NCBI GenBank assembly: GCA_030429175.1
Contig: JAUIDD010000015.1
Coordinates: 1 to 53,949, forward strand
DNA from: Gammaproteobacteria bacterium
Lineage (GTDB): Bacteria; Pseudomonadota; Gammaproteobacteria; Coxiellales; Coxiellaceae
Length of the DNA stretch: 53,949 nucleotides
Reading direction: 5' to 3'
Positions 34,039 through 43,483 of this stretch are shown one piece after another. Position 1 is the stretch's first letter. Each line of letters starts with the position of its first letter. The notes beneath the pieces were generated by a model, which was not told the DNA's origin, searched no databases, and saw only the letters and a program-made list of their open reading frames with translations. The translations under genes were made by a program, and so were the position numbers.

Positions 34039-34371
34039 ATGCTAGAGTCCTCAGATCTCGAGGATAAATAGGGTGAAGATAGACTTTCAGAGCGATGATC
34101 AAAAAAACAAAACGATCTGCTAGCTGAAGTAAAGCAACTCAAAGCGACTAAAGAAAAATTGGAAGAGACTCATGACCAACATACACCAGCCGCTCGAAAA
34201 GTGACTCAACGACATACAGCAGAGCGCCGTTTTTTTCAGCCCAATAGATCATCCAAAAAACAAGCGATTGCTGAGCTAGCAAGTCGTATTGTAGATCATC
34301 GATATTACGTCACTGAAGATGTATTAGAACATGATTTGTCCAGTTATCCAGAATTGAGGTTATTTAAATAA
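34039..34371 (+). pseudogene. Decayed gene, unknown family, two in-frame stops
   Basis: One frame from the ATG at 34039 reads MLESSDLEDK, stop, GEDRLSER, stop (TGA at 34096), then KKQNDLLAEVKQLKATKEKL and on to RSSKKQAIAELASRIVDHRY and LEHDLSSYPELRLFK. The middle looks like a short coiled coil followed by a basic region. The last 15 codons repeat at 29860-29907. The TTG at 34159 could start a 70-residue peptide, but no ribosome site is seen. It may be the 3' part of an orphan gene or mobile-element protein. Confidence 0.6.
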
Positions 34372-34373
34372 AG
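34326..34373 (+). repeat. 48-bp repeat, right copy flanking the giant gene
   Basis: Matches 29861-29908, including AGAACATGATTTGTCCA and the shared 19-bp core at 34344-34362. The two direct copies enclose about 4.4 kb holding only the giant gene. Confidence 0.85.
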
Positions 34374-34401
34374 CCCTCATTTTTCAAGAGGGCTTTTATT
34401 T
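34370..34401. terminator. Bidirectional Rho-independent terminator
   Basis: AAAGCCCTC and GAGGGCTTT form a 9-bp stem around a 9-base loop, with T-rich sequence after it (ttttattt) and A-rich sequence before it. It lies between the decayed gene and the convergent Com1/DsbA gene and can serve both strands. Confidence 0.8.
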
Positions 34402-34412
34402 GTAGTAACCGT

Positions 34413-35204
34413 CTATTTCACAATTTTAGCAAGCGCTTGATTGAGCCCCTGTTCTTGTGTGCCACCTGGAATAAAGGTAATGCGTTGTAGCATCTTCTTA
34501 TCTTTAGGGTTGGTTGGCATCATCATAAACGCCGGTGTACCTGAAAGCTTGATATTTTGTGCAAGCTTGAAGGTCGACTTAAGTTCATTTTCTACGGCTT
34601 TAGAGTTCATATCACGCTTCAACTCCGCCATATTTAAATCAACTTTTTCAGCAATTGCATCAACATCTTTATCTTTAAGCTTTCCTTCCATTAAGTGAGA
34701 CTTGAACATAGCCTGGTGAAATGCGAGGAATGCCTTTTCACCTTGTAATCTCGAAGCAATAGCTGCTTTTGCTGCATATTGTGATGCTGGTCCAAAGATA
34801 GGAAATGGCTTGTAAACGATGCGTACGTTTTGATGCGCTTTAGAGAACTTTTCAACGGCTGGGTACACCATGTGACACACGGAGCACTGATAATCAAAAA
34901 ACTCAACTAAAGTAACACGACCATTGTTTACTGCGGGTGATGTTTGATCTGAGACAAGATTTTTAGCATTTGCTACAACCGCTTTCTTACCATCGGCAAT
35001 TTGCTTTAATTGAGCTTCCATTTGCATTTTTTGAATCGCCTGCACGATTACTTGCGGATGCGCCATAATATAATCTTTAACATAGGCATCTAGCTCATGA
35101 CGCTGTGTTTTAGAAAAGTGTTTGAGTGGTGTAGATGAGGCAAAGCATGTTGCTGTTGTTGCGGCTACTATGCTGAGTGCTATAAGTGAGTTTTTTATAT
35201 TCAT
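34413..35204 (-). CDS. Periplasmic DsbA-family oxidoreductase, Com1-like
   Basis: A 263-residue thioredoxin-fold protein. The ATG at 35204 follows AGAAGGA; the longer in-frame start is rejected. A signal peptide ends near CFASS. After an N-terminal helical dimerisation-type region (25-85), the thioredoxin fold carries FFDYQCSVCH (Cys107, Cys110) and a cis-Pro loop SGTPAFM. This layout matches DsbA2/ScsC-like proteins and Coxiella Com1, an abundant 27-kDa disulfide isomerase-like antigen. It probably oxidises or rearranges disulfides in secreted proteins such as the six-Cys protein at 15195. A terminator lies directly downstream. Confidence 0.88.
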   Translation of the reverse strand: MNIKNSLIALSIVAATTATCFASSTPLKHFSKTQRHELDAYVKDYIMAHPQVIVQAIQKMQMEAQLKQIADGKKAVVANAKNLVSDQTSPAVNNGRVTLVEFFDYQCSVCHMVYPAVEKFSKAHQNVRIVYKPFPIFGPASQYAAKAAIASRLQGEKAFLAFHQAMFKSHLMEGKLKDKDVDAIAEKVDLNMAELKRDMNSKAVENELKSTFKLAQNIKLSGTPAFMMMPTNPKDKKMLQRITFIPGGTQEQGLNQALAKIVK

Positions 35205-35267
35205 GTTTGTTCCTTCTGTCAATGAAAAAAAAGTGAGGTCAACTATAACGTGGAAGTGAATGTTAAA

Positions 35268-35678
35268 TCAACTCGCACTGCTCATACAAAGCAACATAAC
35301 TAATAAAATTATAAAGCTCGCGTAAAGACTGTACTGCCAATAGCGATAGTAGGGTTTGGGATCATTGACTGCAAGTGTTAAGCAGAAACTCCCGACAAGC
35401 CAGCTTATAATGAGCAAAACAAAACCAACAAACGTACCTAATACCCATGGCAATTGTAATGAATACTGTTTAGCGCCGATCACCGCAAGCCCTGTGAGCA
35501 TTTGTACGAGCAACATGGGCAAGCTTATAAACCAAGAAACATTACGTGTCAGTGATAACAATTTCTGTGTCACATCACGTTGACACAGCGTATAAGTGCC
35601 CATGGCAAAGATAGAAGCAAATAAGACACTACCTGTAAGTACATGAATGATTTTTAATGTGGTATACCATTCAGTCAT
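35268..35678 (-). CDS. Four-segment inner-membrane protein (DUF2269-like)
   Basis: A 136-residue membrane protein from the start MTEWYTTLKIIHVLTGSVLF; earlier in-frame codons lie inside the upstream gene and are rejected. It has four predicted helices, with a His in helix 1 (KIIHVLTG), as in DUF2269 proteins, which may bind heme or assist oxidase assembly. It starts one base after the stop of the similar 129-residue protein and ends the ctaA-ctaB group. The family call is tentative. Confidence 0.6.
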   Translation of the reverse strand: MTEWYTTLKIIHVLTGSVLFASIFAMGTYTLCQRDVTQKLLSLTRNVSWFISLPMLLVQMLTGLAVIGAKQYSLQLPWVLGTFVGFVLLIISWLVGSFCLTLAVNDPKPYYRYWQYSLYASFIILLVMLLCMSSAS

Positions 35679-35679
35679 A

Positions 35680-36069
35680 TTATTGCCACAATGTATGCTT
35701 GCTGACAGCGTCATGCACCAGCGCAATAAGGAAAATTGCAACTAAGCTATAATTTAACGTAAGCAATTTATTTAACCGTATGTTAGCACGTGACTTTATC
35801 AGGATACTTAAACCAATAAATGCAATAACCAATGTCACTAAGACAAAGGCGACTGTGATCCACGGTGTGCTGATCTGGTATCCCTTGGGAACGACTAAAA
35901 AGCCACCGCTAAATAAGGCAATCATAGCAGCTATTATACCGATATAATCTGGTGCTATAAGTGTATTAGGATGTTGCAGTTTAACGTTATAGGCAAGGTT
36001 GAATAGCACTGTGCTGAATAATATCAGCATGAAGACGATATGCATAAATTTAATAAACTCGATAAACAC
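35680..36069 (-). CDS. Small four-segment membrane protein in heme A operon
   Basis: A 129-residue protein starting MFIEFIKFMHIVFMLILFST, with four membrane helices and a His in helix 1 like its downstream neighbour, so the two may form a pair. It starts 3 bases after the ctaB stop and is clearly co-transcribed. The conserved helix-1 His, another near the end (LVHDAV) and the operon suggest a role around cytochrome oxidase or heme, but this is inference. Confidence 0.6.
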   Translation of the reverse strand: MFIEFIKFMHIVFMLILFSTVLFNLAYNVKLQHPNTLIAPDYIGIIAAMIALFSGGFLVVPKGYQISTPWITVAFVLVTLVIAFIGLSILIKSRANIRLNKLLTLNYSLVAIFLIALVHDAVSKHTLWQ

Positions 36070-36072
36070 AGC

Positions 36073-37011
36073 CTAAGTCTCGAATAACGATAAAATCAAA
36101 TGCCAGTTAGCATGATAAAAGCAGTAGTGATCGATCAGTAATGCTACAAATAAATACATTAAATAGACGATAGAATAACGGAAGGTTTTCATCGCAACTT
36201 CTTTGCTATCAGTTTTATTTAACTGATAGGTCCACTGCAGAAAGCGTATATTTAAACCGATTACAGCAATTGCATAGATCCAACCGCTGCTTTTGAGCAG
36301 ACAGGGTAGCAGCGTTACGACGCTTAAAATCCAGGTGTAGATGATAATATGACGTTTGGTGTAAGGGATACCATGTGTATTTGGTAACATCGGGATATTT
36401 GCTTTAGCATATTCTTCAACGCGTGCGATAGCGAGCGCCCAAAAGTGCGGTGGCGTCCAGATAAAAATAATTAAAACCAAAACAACAGCAGGTATGTCAA
36501 TGTGGTTGGTAACAGCCACCCAGCCTAGCAATGGTGGTGTAGCGCCGGCAACCCCACCGATCACGATATTTTGTGACGTAGTGTGCTTGAGATAGTAGGT
36601 ATAAAAGCCAGCATAAGCAACTAAAGATAAGAAAGTTAATACTGCCGTTAAGGTGTTAACGAAAGCGATCAATAAAGCCATTGCTGTGACACATAATACC
36701 GCTGCAAAGATAAGTACCCCCATCACCGAGAGTTTACCTGTCGGTATGGGGCGGTTTTGGGTGCGTGCCATAATGCTATCGATATGTTGATCGGCCACAT
36801 GATTAATAGCAGCGGCAGCACTTGCTGCAAGGGCAATACCGATATTTCCAAATATAAATATACGCCAAGGAATTAGCCCAGGAGTCGCAAGACACATACC
36901 AACAATGCTAGTGAGCACCATTAATGCAACAACGCGCGGCTTACACAATTCGATGTAGTCGCCAATAGAAGCGCTGGTGGTGGTTTTAAGCAGGCTGTGT
37001 GATCGGCTCAT
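36073..37011 (-). CDS. ctaB: Protoheme IX farnesyltransferase (heme O synthase)
   Basis: Adds the farnesyl chain to heme B, giving heme O for terminal oxidases. A 312-residue UbiA-family membrane enzyme with about nine helices. Key motifs: the first Asp-rich site [19 protein letters not shown], and the second loop region [28 protein letters not shown], both nearly canonical. The start overlaps ctaA by 26 bases. With ctaA upstream, the product is passed on to heme A for an aa3-type cytochrome c oxidase; the oxidase genes themselves are not in this window. Confidence 0.95.
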   Translation of the reverse strand: MSRSHSLLKTTTSASIGDYIELCKPRVVALMVLTSIVGMCLATPGLIPWRIFIFGNIGIALAASAAAAINHVADQHIDSIMARTQNRPIPTGKLSVMGVLIFAAVLCVTAMALLIAFVNTLTAVLTFLSLVAYAGFYTYYLKHTTSQNIVIGGVAGATPPLLGWVAVTNHIDIPAVVLVLIIFIWTPPHFWALAIARVEEYAKANIPMLPNTHGIPYTKRHIIIYTWILSVVTLLPCLLKSSGWIYAIAVIGLNIRFLQWTYQLNKTDSKEVAMKTFRYSIVYLMYLFVALLIDHYCFYHANWHLILSLFET

Positions 37012-38014
37012 AACGATATCCCAGTGTAGTGGTTTTGTGACAATAAAAACTAAAGCGAATAACGCTTAACAATAATAATGCTGCCGTCAGATTATGCAGC
37101 ACTGCAATAATAAGTGGGCGTGCGAATAATACATTAGCGATACCTAAGAAAATCTGCACGAGTAATAAACTCATAACCAAAAATGCAGGTTTAAGTGGGT
37201 TCAGTGTGTTCTTGGCAAAGCGTAGTGATGAGGAATTTAAAATAAGTTTGATGCTCAGTGCAAACCAATATATAGCAACGATCAGCGCACCGCAGCGATG
37301 TACCATTTGGATGGTTTTCTTTGCGTTAGCAGGAAGTAGTCCGCCTTCATAGTTAGGACCGATATGGGTTGTTAAAGCAAATGCCTGGTTAAAATCCCAG
37401 TTCCAGTAGCCCGCTTGGCAGATAGGAAAATCATTACAACTAATCGCCGCATAGTTTGTGCTGGTCCAGGCGCCTAGCATAACTTGCGCAAATAGTAAGA
37501 TAACCCCAAACGTTGCTAACCGCGGGTTAAGAGGTCGTGGACCTAAAGGTTCGCAACTGTGATACTTAAAGAGCATATAGAGTAATCCAAGCAGCCCCAG
37601 CATTGATAAACCACCAAGCAAATGTTGTGTAACGACAATAGGTAATAATTTTAACGTGACCGTCCACATGCCTAATAGCGGCTGATAGAGCAGTAATAAT
37701 CCTAGTGCAATAACCGGGGTTAATTGTTTTTTAGAGCCTTGGCGGCGCAGATAACGGAATGAAAGCACAACGCAAGCTAAGACCAATAAACCTAACGTGC
37801 CAGCAAAATAACGATGAATCATCTCTGCCCATGCTTTTGCAGGTTCTAACTTTGGCGCTGCATCGGGGACGCTTAAATGTCCATAACAACCGGGCCAGTC
37901 AGGACAACCAAGGCCGGCGTTTGTTAAACGTGTATAGGCGCCCAAGCCAATCACCGCTATTGCCCAAAGTGACGTGATCAATAAGAGTATTTGAATCAGT
38001 TTGCGTTGATTCAC
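36986..38014 (-). CDS. ctaA: Heme A synthase
   Basis: Oxidises heme O to heme A (CtaA/Cox15 family). A 342-residue inner-membrane protein with eight helices. The N-terminal landmark [21 protein letters not shown] includes the conserved Cys pair. Heme-ligating His residues lie in [26 protein letters not shown] and [10 protein letters not shown] second Cys pair occurs in SCNDFPICQ. ctaB overlaps the 3' end. It is the first gene of the operon, with 92 bases between it and the upstream-strand gene at 38107. Confidence 0.95.
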   Translation of the reverse strand: MNQRKLIQILLLITSLWAIAVIGLGAYTRLTNAGLGCPDWPGCYGHLSVPDAAPKLEPAKAWAEMIHRYFAGTLGLLVLACVVLSFRYLRRQGSKKQLTPVIALGLLLLYQPLLGMWTVTLKLLPIVVTQHLLGGLSMLGLLGLLYMLFKYHSCEPLGPRPLNPRLATFGVILLFAQVMLGAWTSTNYAAISCNDFPICQAGYWNWDFNQAFALTTHIGPNYEGGLLPANAKKTIQMVHRCGALIVAIYWFALSIKLILNSSSLRFAKNTLNPLKPAFLVMSLLLVQIFLGIANVLFARPLIIAVLHNLTAALLLLSVIRFSFYCHKTTTLGYRYEPITQPA

Positions 38015-38106
38015 AGGCCCATTCCTCTAGGTTGATAGATGCAGCGGATTGTACTGTTTATGACACTAGCAACGCAAGCACTCTTTAGATTAAAAAAGCA
38101 CCAGGC

Positions 38107-38817
38107 CTAATTGACGTCTACCTTTGGTGGCAGCATAAAGTCCAGCGCAGGGCCTTTAGGCACAATCAGACTTGGATTAAAGGCTTTGAGTGAGAAGTAA
38201 TCGATACGCACTTGATCGAAATCGATGGTATCACTAATGCCATTTTTTTGGTAGATCCGACGCAGGTAAGACCATATGTGTGGATAGTCGATGATGCGCT
38301 TCCAATTAAGTAAAAATAAAAAATAATAGACCATATCAAAGCGTATTAACTCAGCAAATAAAGCGAGATCTGCAAGCGTAATACTATCACCACATAAATA
38401 TTCGTGGCAACTTAGTTGATGATTGATTTCATCCAGTTTATCAAAAAATTTTCTGTAATGTTGTTGATAGCTTGCCTGATCATCAGTGCTGGCAGCTGCA
38501 ATAATCGGTTCGGCAACATGAGAATGGATTACCTCCAACCATAAATCAACATGCTGCTTTAATTTAAGTGGATAGAGTGACTCTGCAGGACCTTTGTCTT
38601 TCAAAAAATAAAGCGCTATCTCAGAGGCTGATAGCTTGAGCAGCTTTTTTCCTTCAAATAATTTTGGTGGTTGCCAACCACGGCCACGCTTAAAAATTTG
38701 TTTGTCGATAGGCTTTAACTTAATGTTATTACTTAAGTTTGCGAGCATAACTACAAGTAAACAATAATGAGAGTCTGGACTTGTAGGACAGTATTCAAGT
38801 GTTAGCTTACTTGGCAT
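38107..38817 (-). CDS. Glutathione S-transferase-like protein
   Basis: A 236-residue protein with a GST N-domain (LTLEYCPTSPDSHYCLLVVML, 5-25) and a C-domain close to that of glutathionyl-hydroquinone reductases (ITLADLALFAELIRFDMVYY, PSLIVPKGPALDF). The CPWA active-site motif of those reductases is absent; a Cys-Pro at 9-10 and a Ser at 12 might serve instead. It overlaps the upstream true reductase gene by 11 bases on the same strand, so the two are co-translated and may form a heterodimer. The reaction is not known. Confidence 0.72.
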   Translation of the reverse strand: MPSKLTLEYCPTSPDSHYCLLVVMLANLSNNIKLKPIDKQIFKRGRGWQPPKLFEGKKLLKLSASEIALYFLKDKGPAESLYPLKLKQHVDLWLEVIHSHVAEPIIAAASTDDQASYQQHYRKFFDKLDEINHQLSCHEYLCGDSITLADLALFAELIRFDMVYYFLFLLNWKRIIDYPHIWSYLRRIYQKNGISDTIDFDQVRIDYFSLKAFNPSLIVPKGPALDFMLPPKVDVN

Positions 38818-39712
38818 AACGTATGATCTCCTGCGGACCTTGTGGCACTAGGGCACTAGGGTTTACCGGTTCGATATGATAGTAATGCGTTTTAATTTGT
38901 TGCATATCGGTGGTATCGCGAAAAGCGGGAATGGTCATTAACTGGTGTAAATAACGCTGTATATTAGGGTAATCACGAATCATTTTTTTGTTACACTTGA
39001 ATACGAGATAATAAACTGGATCGAAGCGAATTAAGGTAGTAAACAGGCGTATATCGGCTTCTGTAAGTTGATTGCCAATCAGGCATTGTTGGGTTGATAA
39101 CTTGTCATCGATCTGATCGAGCGCATAAAAGAGCTTGTCGTAGTTAACTTCGTAGTCTTCTTGGTTTCTGGTAAAGCCACAACGATAAACGCCATTGTTA
39201 ATGTTGCGATAAACAAATAGATTTATGTTATCTATTTCTGTGCGTAAATTTTCGGGATAAAAGTCATAAGCCTGCTGGCTAAATTGATTAAAGCTAATAT
39301 TAAATATGCGGATAATATCAGCTGATTCATTCGAGACAATGGTGTTTTGTTGGTTATCCCATAATACGGGCACGGTAACACGGCCTGAGTAATGCTTATC
39401 TGCCTTACTATAAAATTGATGTAGTGGTCGCTTGTCCTCAAGTAGCCAGCCTTTGTTACCTAGTTTAGGTTCTGCATAATACACTGGAACAATGTCTTCT
39501 AACTCTTTAAATTTATGCATAATCAGTGTGCGATGCGCCCATGGGCAGGGACGTGCAGCATAGAGTTCATAGCGATTTTTTTCAGGTTTAAATGGGGTAT
39601 CAGGGTTGGTTGAGATCGTATGTCGAAATTGTGTTTCACTGCGCTGAAACGTCGCATTTTTTCTCGGAGGCTTGTCCTTAGTAATCCACTTGCCATCTTT
39701 AAGATATCCCAT
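38807..39712 (-). CDS. Glutathionyl-hydroquinone reductase (Xi-class GST)
   Basis: A 301-residue enzyme of the YqjG/EcM4 type that removes glutathione from glutathionyl-hydroquinones. The active-site Cys is in ARPCPWAHRTL (near residue 55), followed by the expected WDNQQNTIVSNESADIIRIF for glutathione binding. The C-domain has LTEADIRLFTTLIRFDPVYYLVFKCN and ends NPSALVPQGP. It is full length for the group. The start is two bases after the stop of the recombinase gene, and its end overlaps the GST-like gene. Confidence 0.9.
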   Translation of the reverse strand: MGYLKDGKWITKDKPPRKNATFQRSETQFRHTISTNPDTPFKPEKNRYELYAARPCPWAHRTLIMHKFKELEDIVPVYYAEPKLGNKGWLLEDKRPLHQFYSKADKHYSGRVTVPVLWDNQQNTIVSNESADIIRIFNISFNQFSQQAYDFYPENLRTEIDNINLFVYRNINNGVYRCGFTRNQEDYEVNYDKLFYALDQIDDKLSTQQCLIGNQLTEADIRLFTTLIRFDPVYYLVFKCNKKMIRDYPNIQRYLHQLMTIPAFRDTTDMQQIKTHYYHIEPVNPSALVPQGPQEIIRYAK

Positions 39713-39714
39713 GG

Positions 39715-40920
39715 TTAATCCTCAAGTGGGTTCATCGGTTTATTTTGTGCTGAGGCGTGACGCTCACGCATGCCAATATCGATATATTTGTCAGTGATCG
39801 CACTAGAACCGTGGCCAGCATCATCACGCACGTGTTCGCGTGGACGGTGTTTGACATCATTGGATATGCCTGTGTGTCGTAACCAATGCACAGTTGCGGA
39901 TTGTAATTCAGTGGCATCATCGCCTAAGCCATCTGTTTGCATACGTGCATAGGCTTGATCAAAACAAAATTGCACGATGCTACGAATTTGACGTGTGCTG
40001 GTAATTGGGCCTTTGCCATTACTGCGCAATATCAGCGGTGTTTGCTCGCCTGGTGTGGGTAGTGGTGATAGCCCTAACGATAATCGATAACGTTTTAACG
40101 CATCAAGCATTGCATTACTCACGCTAACTTGACGCTCTTTATTGCCCTTGCCAACAGTCGTAAACCACCAATGGCCATCTAAATCCTTTTGGAAGTCGCC
40201 CATTTGTGGTTGCCAGCGTTTTTGTGCAGTTAGCTCTGAAATGCGTAAATACATGCCATATAATGCATTCATAATAAATAATGTACGCTCATGTCTATCT
40301 GGATATTCGCAAGCTAGCTGCTCTGCCGTTTCGATTACATAAGCCCATTGTAAATCGCTCAAGCGGCGAATCTTGGGTTGTGATGATTGCTTACGTAGAT
40401 ACTTACTTTTTTGGCGAATCTGCGCTACAGGATTCCAGTCGATATAATCTTCTTGAATTAAATAACTATAAAAACTACCTAATACTGAAAATACCGCTTG
40501 TAATGCTTTTGGTGAGAGGATGTATTGCTCTGGTTTAGTTGCAACAAAAGGACGCCAGTCGGAATTAGTAATGCGTTCACCATCTTTATCCATATAGCGT
40601 TTAACATTTTTAGTGCCGATCCAATGTGTAGGTGGATTTTGGCAAAACTCAATAAAAGATTCAAAGTCGTCGCGTTTTATTTTATTAATTGGCTTTTTTG
40701 CAACTTTCCAACTCCAGTGCAGCAGACGTTCGACTTCCCTTCGGTACGAATTAAATGTTGCTTCAGAGCCACGATAACTATGCAAAAATTGTAATGCGTG
40801 CTGATAGTCAAGCTTATACTTATCATTTAATTGTACTGGCGCATTCGAAATATAGGTATGCTCGAGCGTATCAAATAATGGTTTGGGTTGATATTTTATC
40901 TTTTTATTGGCTGATGACAT
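39715..40920 (-). CDS. Tyrosine recombinase (phage-type integrase)
   Basis: A 401-residue site-specific recombinase. The N-terminal SAM-like core-binding domain covers about 40-165. The catalytic residues are all present: Arg226 (YLRISEL), Lys258 (VGKGNKER), His345 and Arg348 (HWLRHTG), His370 (DAGHGSSAITDKY) and nucleophile Tyr379. It therefore looks active. No excisionase, phage gene, or tRNA-end att site is close by, and tRNA-Phe is about 25 kb away. It stands directly in front of the hydroquinone reductase gene with a 2-base gap, unusual for an integrase of an island. Its target site is unknown. Confidence 0.92.
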   Translation of the reverse strand: MSSANKKIKYQPKPLFDTLEHTYISNAPVQLNDKYKLDYQHALQFLHSYRGSEATFNSYRREVERLLHWSWKVAKKPINKIKRDDFESFIEFCQNPPTHWIGTKNVKRYMDKDGERITNSDWRPFVATKPEQYILSPKALQAVFSVLGSFYSYLIQEDYIDWNPVAQIRQKSKYLRKQSSQPKIRRLSDLQWAYVIETAEQLACEYPDRHERTLFIMNALYGMYLRISELTAQKRWQPQMGDFQKDLDGHWWFTTVGKGNKERQVSVSNAMLDALKRYRLSLGLSPLPTPGEQTPLILRSNGKGPITSTRQIRSIVQFCFDQAYARMQTDGLGDDATELQSATVHWLRHTGISNDVKHRPREHVRDDAGHGSSAITDKYIDIGMRERHASAQNKPMNPLED

Positions 40921-40990
40921 GAATGATAGTTTAATCTATGCGCCAATCAACAGCAATGTTAAACTATCTTTTCAAAGTCAGGAGGACTTC

Positions 40991-41947
40991 ATGCATAATA
41001 TAATTTTCATGTGTTTATTTTTAATAAGTGCTGCAATACAAGCAAGCTCACTGGAGTGGCGTCAATTTAAAAATGATTTACGTCAAGAGGCATTACGTGA
41101 TGGCATTAGCGCTCAAACTTTCGATCGTGCCTTTCGAGATGTGCATGAACCGAATCGACGTGTACTAAAGTATGATCGTTCACAGCCAGAGAAGCGTCTT
41201 ACATTTCTTAAATATCGTAACACACGTGCTGATGCCTACCGGGTTAAGATCGGACATAAGAAATTTAAGCAAAATCACAAATTACTCGAACAAATTGGTA
41301 GTGAGTATGGCGTGCATCCATGTTTTATTACATCGTTTTGGGGGTTAGAAACGAGCTATGGGCACTTTATGGGTAAATTTCCAGTGATTCAATCATTAGC
41401 GACATTAGCATTTGATAGTCGTCGCTCGAGTTTTTTTCGCAAAGAATTGTTGATTGCATTACACATTATAAACGAAGGTCATGTAGATCTTAAAAATTTT
41501 AAAGGCGAGTGGGCAGGTGCAACAGGGCAGCCGCAGTTCTTGCCTTCGAGTTGGCAAAAGTTTGCTGTAGACTACTCAAAGAATGGGCGTAAAGATATTT
41601 GGAATGATAAAGGCGATATCTTCGCCTCAATTGCCAACTATCTGCAATTAAATGGTTGGCATACGCAAGAACCTTGGGCGATAGAGGTACAGTTACCTTC
41701 AACGTTTAATCAAAAATTATTAACGCGAAAAATTACAAAGCCGGTCAATGACTGGATGAGCTTAGGTATTACGCCAGTGAATGTCACACCCAATATCAGC
41801 CTAAATGCATCTGTTATCGAACCTTATGGTGGACCCGCAATGATGGTGTTTAATAATTTCAATGTGATTATGAAATGGAATCGCTCGACTTACTATGCAG
41901 GTACAGTCGGCTATCTCGCCGAGAAGATCTGCCGACATCGACTATGA
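40991..41947 (+). CDS. Lytic murein transglycosylase, MltB family (second copy)
   Basis: A 318-residue periplasmic protein. The start MHNIIFMCLFLISAAIQASS at 40991 follows a perfect AGGAGG by 4 bases and gives a signal peptide; longer in-frame starts are rejected. The catalytic Glu is in TSFWGLETSYGHFMGKFP, followed by GEWAGATGQPQFLPSSWQKFAVD and DIFASIANYLQLNGW. It differs in its N-terminus from the mltB gene in the mrdA cluster (QFKNDLRQEALRDGISAQTFDRAF, typical of the MltB/SltB2 branch). No lipobox is seen. It overlaps the convergent permease gene by 6 bases. Confidence 0.9.
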   Translation: MHNIIFMCLFLISAAIQASSLEWRQFKNDLRQEALRDGISAQTFDRAFRDVHEPNRRVLKYDRSQPEKRLTFLKYRNTRADAYRVKIGHKKFKQNHKLLEQIGSEYGVHPCFITSFWGLETSYGHFMGKFPVIQSLATLAFDSRRSSFFRKELLIALHIINEGHVDLKNFKGEWAGATGQPQFLPSSWQKFAVDYSKNGRKDIWNDKGDIFASIANYLQLNGWHTQEPWAIEVQLPSTFNQKLLTRKITKPVNDWMSLGITPVNVTPNISLNASVIEPYGGPAMMVFNNFNVIMKWNRSTYYAGTVGYLAEKICRHRL

Positions 41948-43348
41948 TCGCATGCTTGATAGTATTGTTTTAAGTAGAGGCAATATTGAGAATAGTACAA
42001 GCCCGCCGAACAATACGCCTTCGTAGAGCATTATATTATTTGATTTGATCACGTCATCAGGTGGGATGTAGCTAAATATAAGCACAACGACACATACCAA
42101 TGTGCCAATACCAGCAACCAACCAGATACCAAGCTTTCCACCACGAATACGGTAAGGGCGTTGGGTTTGCGGTTGTTTGTAACGCAGTACAATCACACTG
42201 ATAAACAACAAAATCCACATCATCATAGTAAATTCAGCGGTTAAATCAGATAGTAGCCAATAAGCACTATTAACTGAGGGCATAAAGATATAAGCAGCGG
42301 CAAGCAGTGTGCCGATTGTGCCTTGTGTCAGCAGGATGGTGGTGGGTACACCGTGCTTATTGGTTTTTGCATAGAAGCTCGGGAGCTGGCCTGCACGGGC
42401 AGCAGCAAGCATACCTTTACTCGGTCCGATCACCCAAGCATTGATTTCAGCGATAACGCCAATCGCAATTAAAATTGCTATGGTTGGTACTAGCCAGGCA
42501 AGATGAAAAGCGCCTAAAAACGTTGTTAGTGACTGCACGATACCACCAATCAAGCTCCCCGTGTTTTGTGGTGTGACAACAGCAATGGATAGCGCTCCTA
42601 GAATGGATAGTAATAAAATAATGCTCACGATTAGATAACCAGCTCGTGGGAAACTACGTTCTGGATGGTGGGTTTCACGCGCGTGAAAGGCGATCACTTG
42701 AATACCTGAGACGCTATTGATCATCGTAATTAAAAACGCCAGGCTGCCGAATTGAAAAGTAGGTATTAGATCCTTGGCATGGAAAGTAATTTGTAATGGG
42801 TGGCCGTTAATCACCCATAGTACTCCAAGTACAACAATTAGCACTGCTACTAGCAGTGTGCCAACAACAACACCAAGCGCACTAAAGCGACTGGAAGTTT
42901 TGATTCCGAGGAAGTTAATAAAAGTAATAATCCAAAAGATAACCACCATGAAAGTAAACTCAAAAAATTTATCATTAGCCAGCTCATGGGTAAATGGATA
43001 AATCAGCGTGAAGATAATAAAGCCAAGCATCATTGGAAATGAGCAGACGGTATTAATCCACTCAAACCAAATTGCTAAAAAACCAAAGTGGGGCCCCAAG
43101 GCTTTTTTGACCCATAAATATAGCCCACCAGTTTCAGGCCAGGTGGTGCTGAGCTCAGTACAAACGAGTGCTGAAGGAATAAAAAATAACAATGCTGCAG
43201 CGATATAATATGTGATGGCGCTGATACCATACACGGCTGCGATAGGCAGGTTACGTAAGCTGAAAATAGCGGCAATACCCATAGTCGTTAGCGCAAATAC
43301 ACCAAGTACGCGGGCGGGGCTTGGGCTGGCCTTTAATTGCTCAGTCAT
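41942..43348 (-). CDS. APC-family amino acid permease (GadC-like)
   Basis: A 468-residue inner-membrane transporter with about 12 segments. Helix 1 region is GVFALTTMGIAAIFSLRNLP, and ELSTTWPETGGLYLWVKKALGPHFGF is the standard helix 2-3 block of the glutamate:GABA antiporter branch. Helix 8 has INAWVIGPSKGMLAAARAGQLPSFYAKTN, also typical of it. No glutamate decarboxylase gene is nearby, so the exchange partner is not known. Legionella-like bacteria encode several such permeases for host amino acids. Confidence 0.87.
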   Translation of the reverse strand: MTEQLKASPSPARVLGVFALTTMGIAAIFSLRNLPIAAVYGISAITYYIAAALLFFIPSALVCTELSTTWPETGGLYLWVKKALGPHFGFLAIWFEWINTVCSFPMMLGFIIFTLIYPFTHELANDKFFEFTFMVVIFWIITFINFLGIKTSSRFSALGVVVGTLLVAVLIVVLGVLWVINGHPLQITFHAKDLIPTFQFGSLAFLITMINSVSGIQVIAFHARETHHPERSFPRAGYLIVSIILLLSILGALSIAVVTPQNTGSLIGGIVQSLTTFLGAFHLAWLVPTIAILIAIGVIAEINAWVIGPSKGMLAAARAGQLPSFYAKTNKHGVPTTILLTQGTIGTLLAAAYIFMPSVNSAYWLLSDLTAEFTMMMWILLFISVIVLRYKQPQTQRPYRIRGGKLGIWLVAGIGTLVCVVVLIFSYIPPDDVIKSNNIMLYEGVLFGGLVLFSILPLLKTILSSMRS

Positions 43349-43483
43349 TAGTTTGATATTTTGACCCTTATTTATCTAAAACAAACGATGTTAAGCTATA
43401 TAAACTCTAATCACAAGCCGCTTGTTCGGTTGTACATAATATGTTAATTTGAATAGTCTTTTTACAAAAACAAGGAGTTTGAC

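Noticed and set aside
39715..40920. Recombinase as XerC or XerD
   Set aside because: It is about 100 residues longer than Xer proteins and has unrelated N-terminal sequence and insertions.
40907..40990. Longer N-terminus for the second MltB
   Set aside because: A perfect AGGAGG and signal peptide support the start at 40991, and the longer form would hide the signal peptide.
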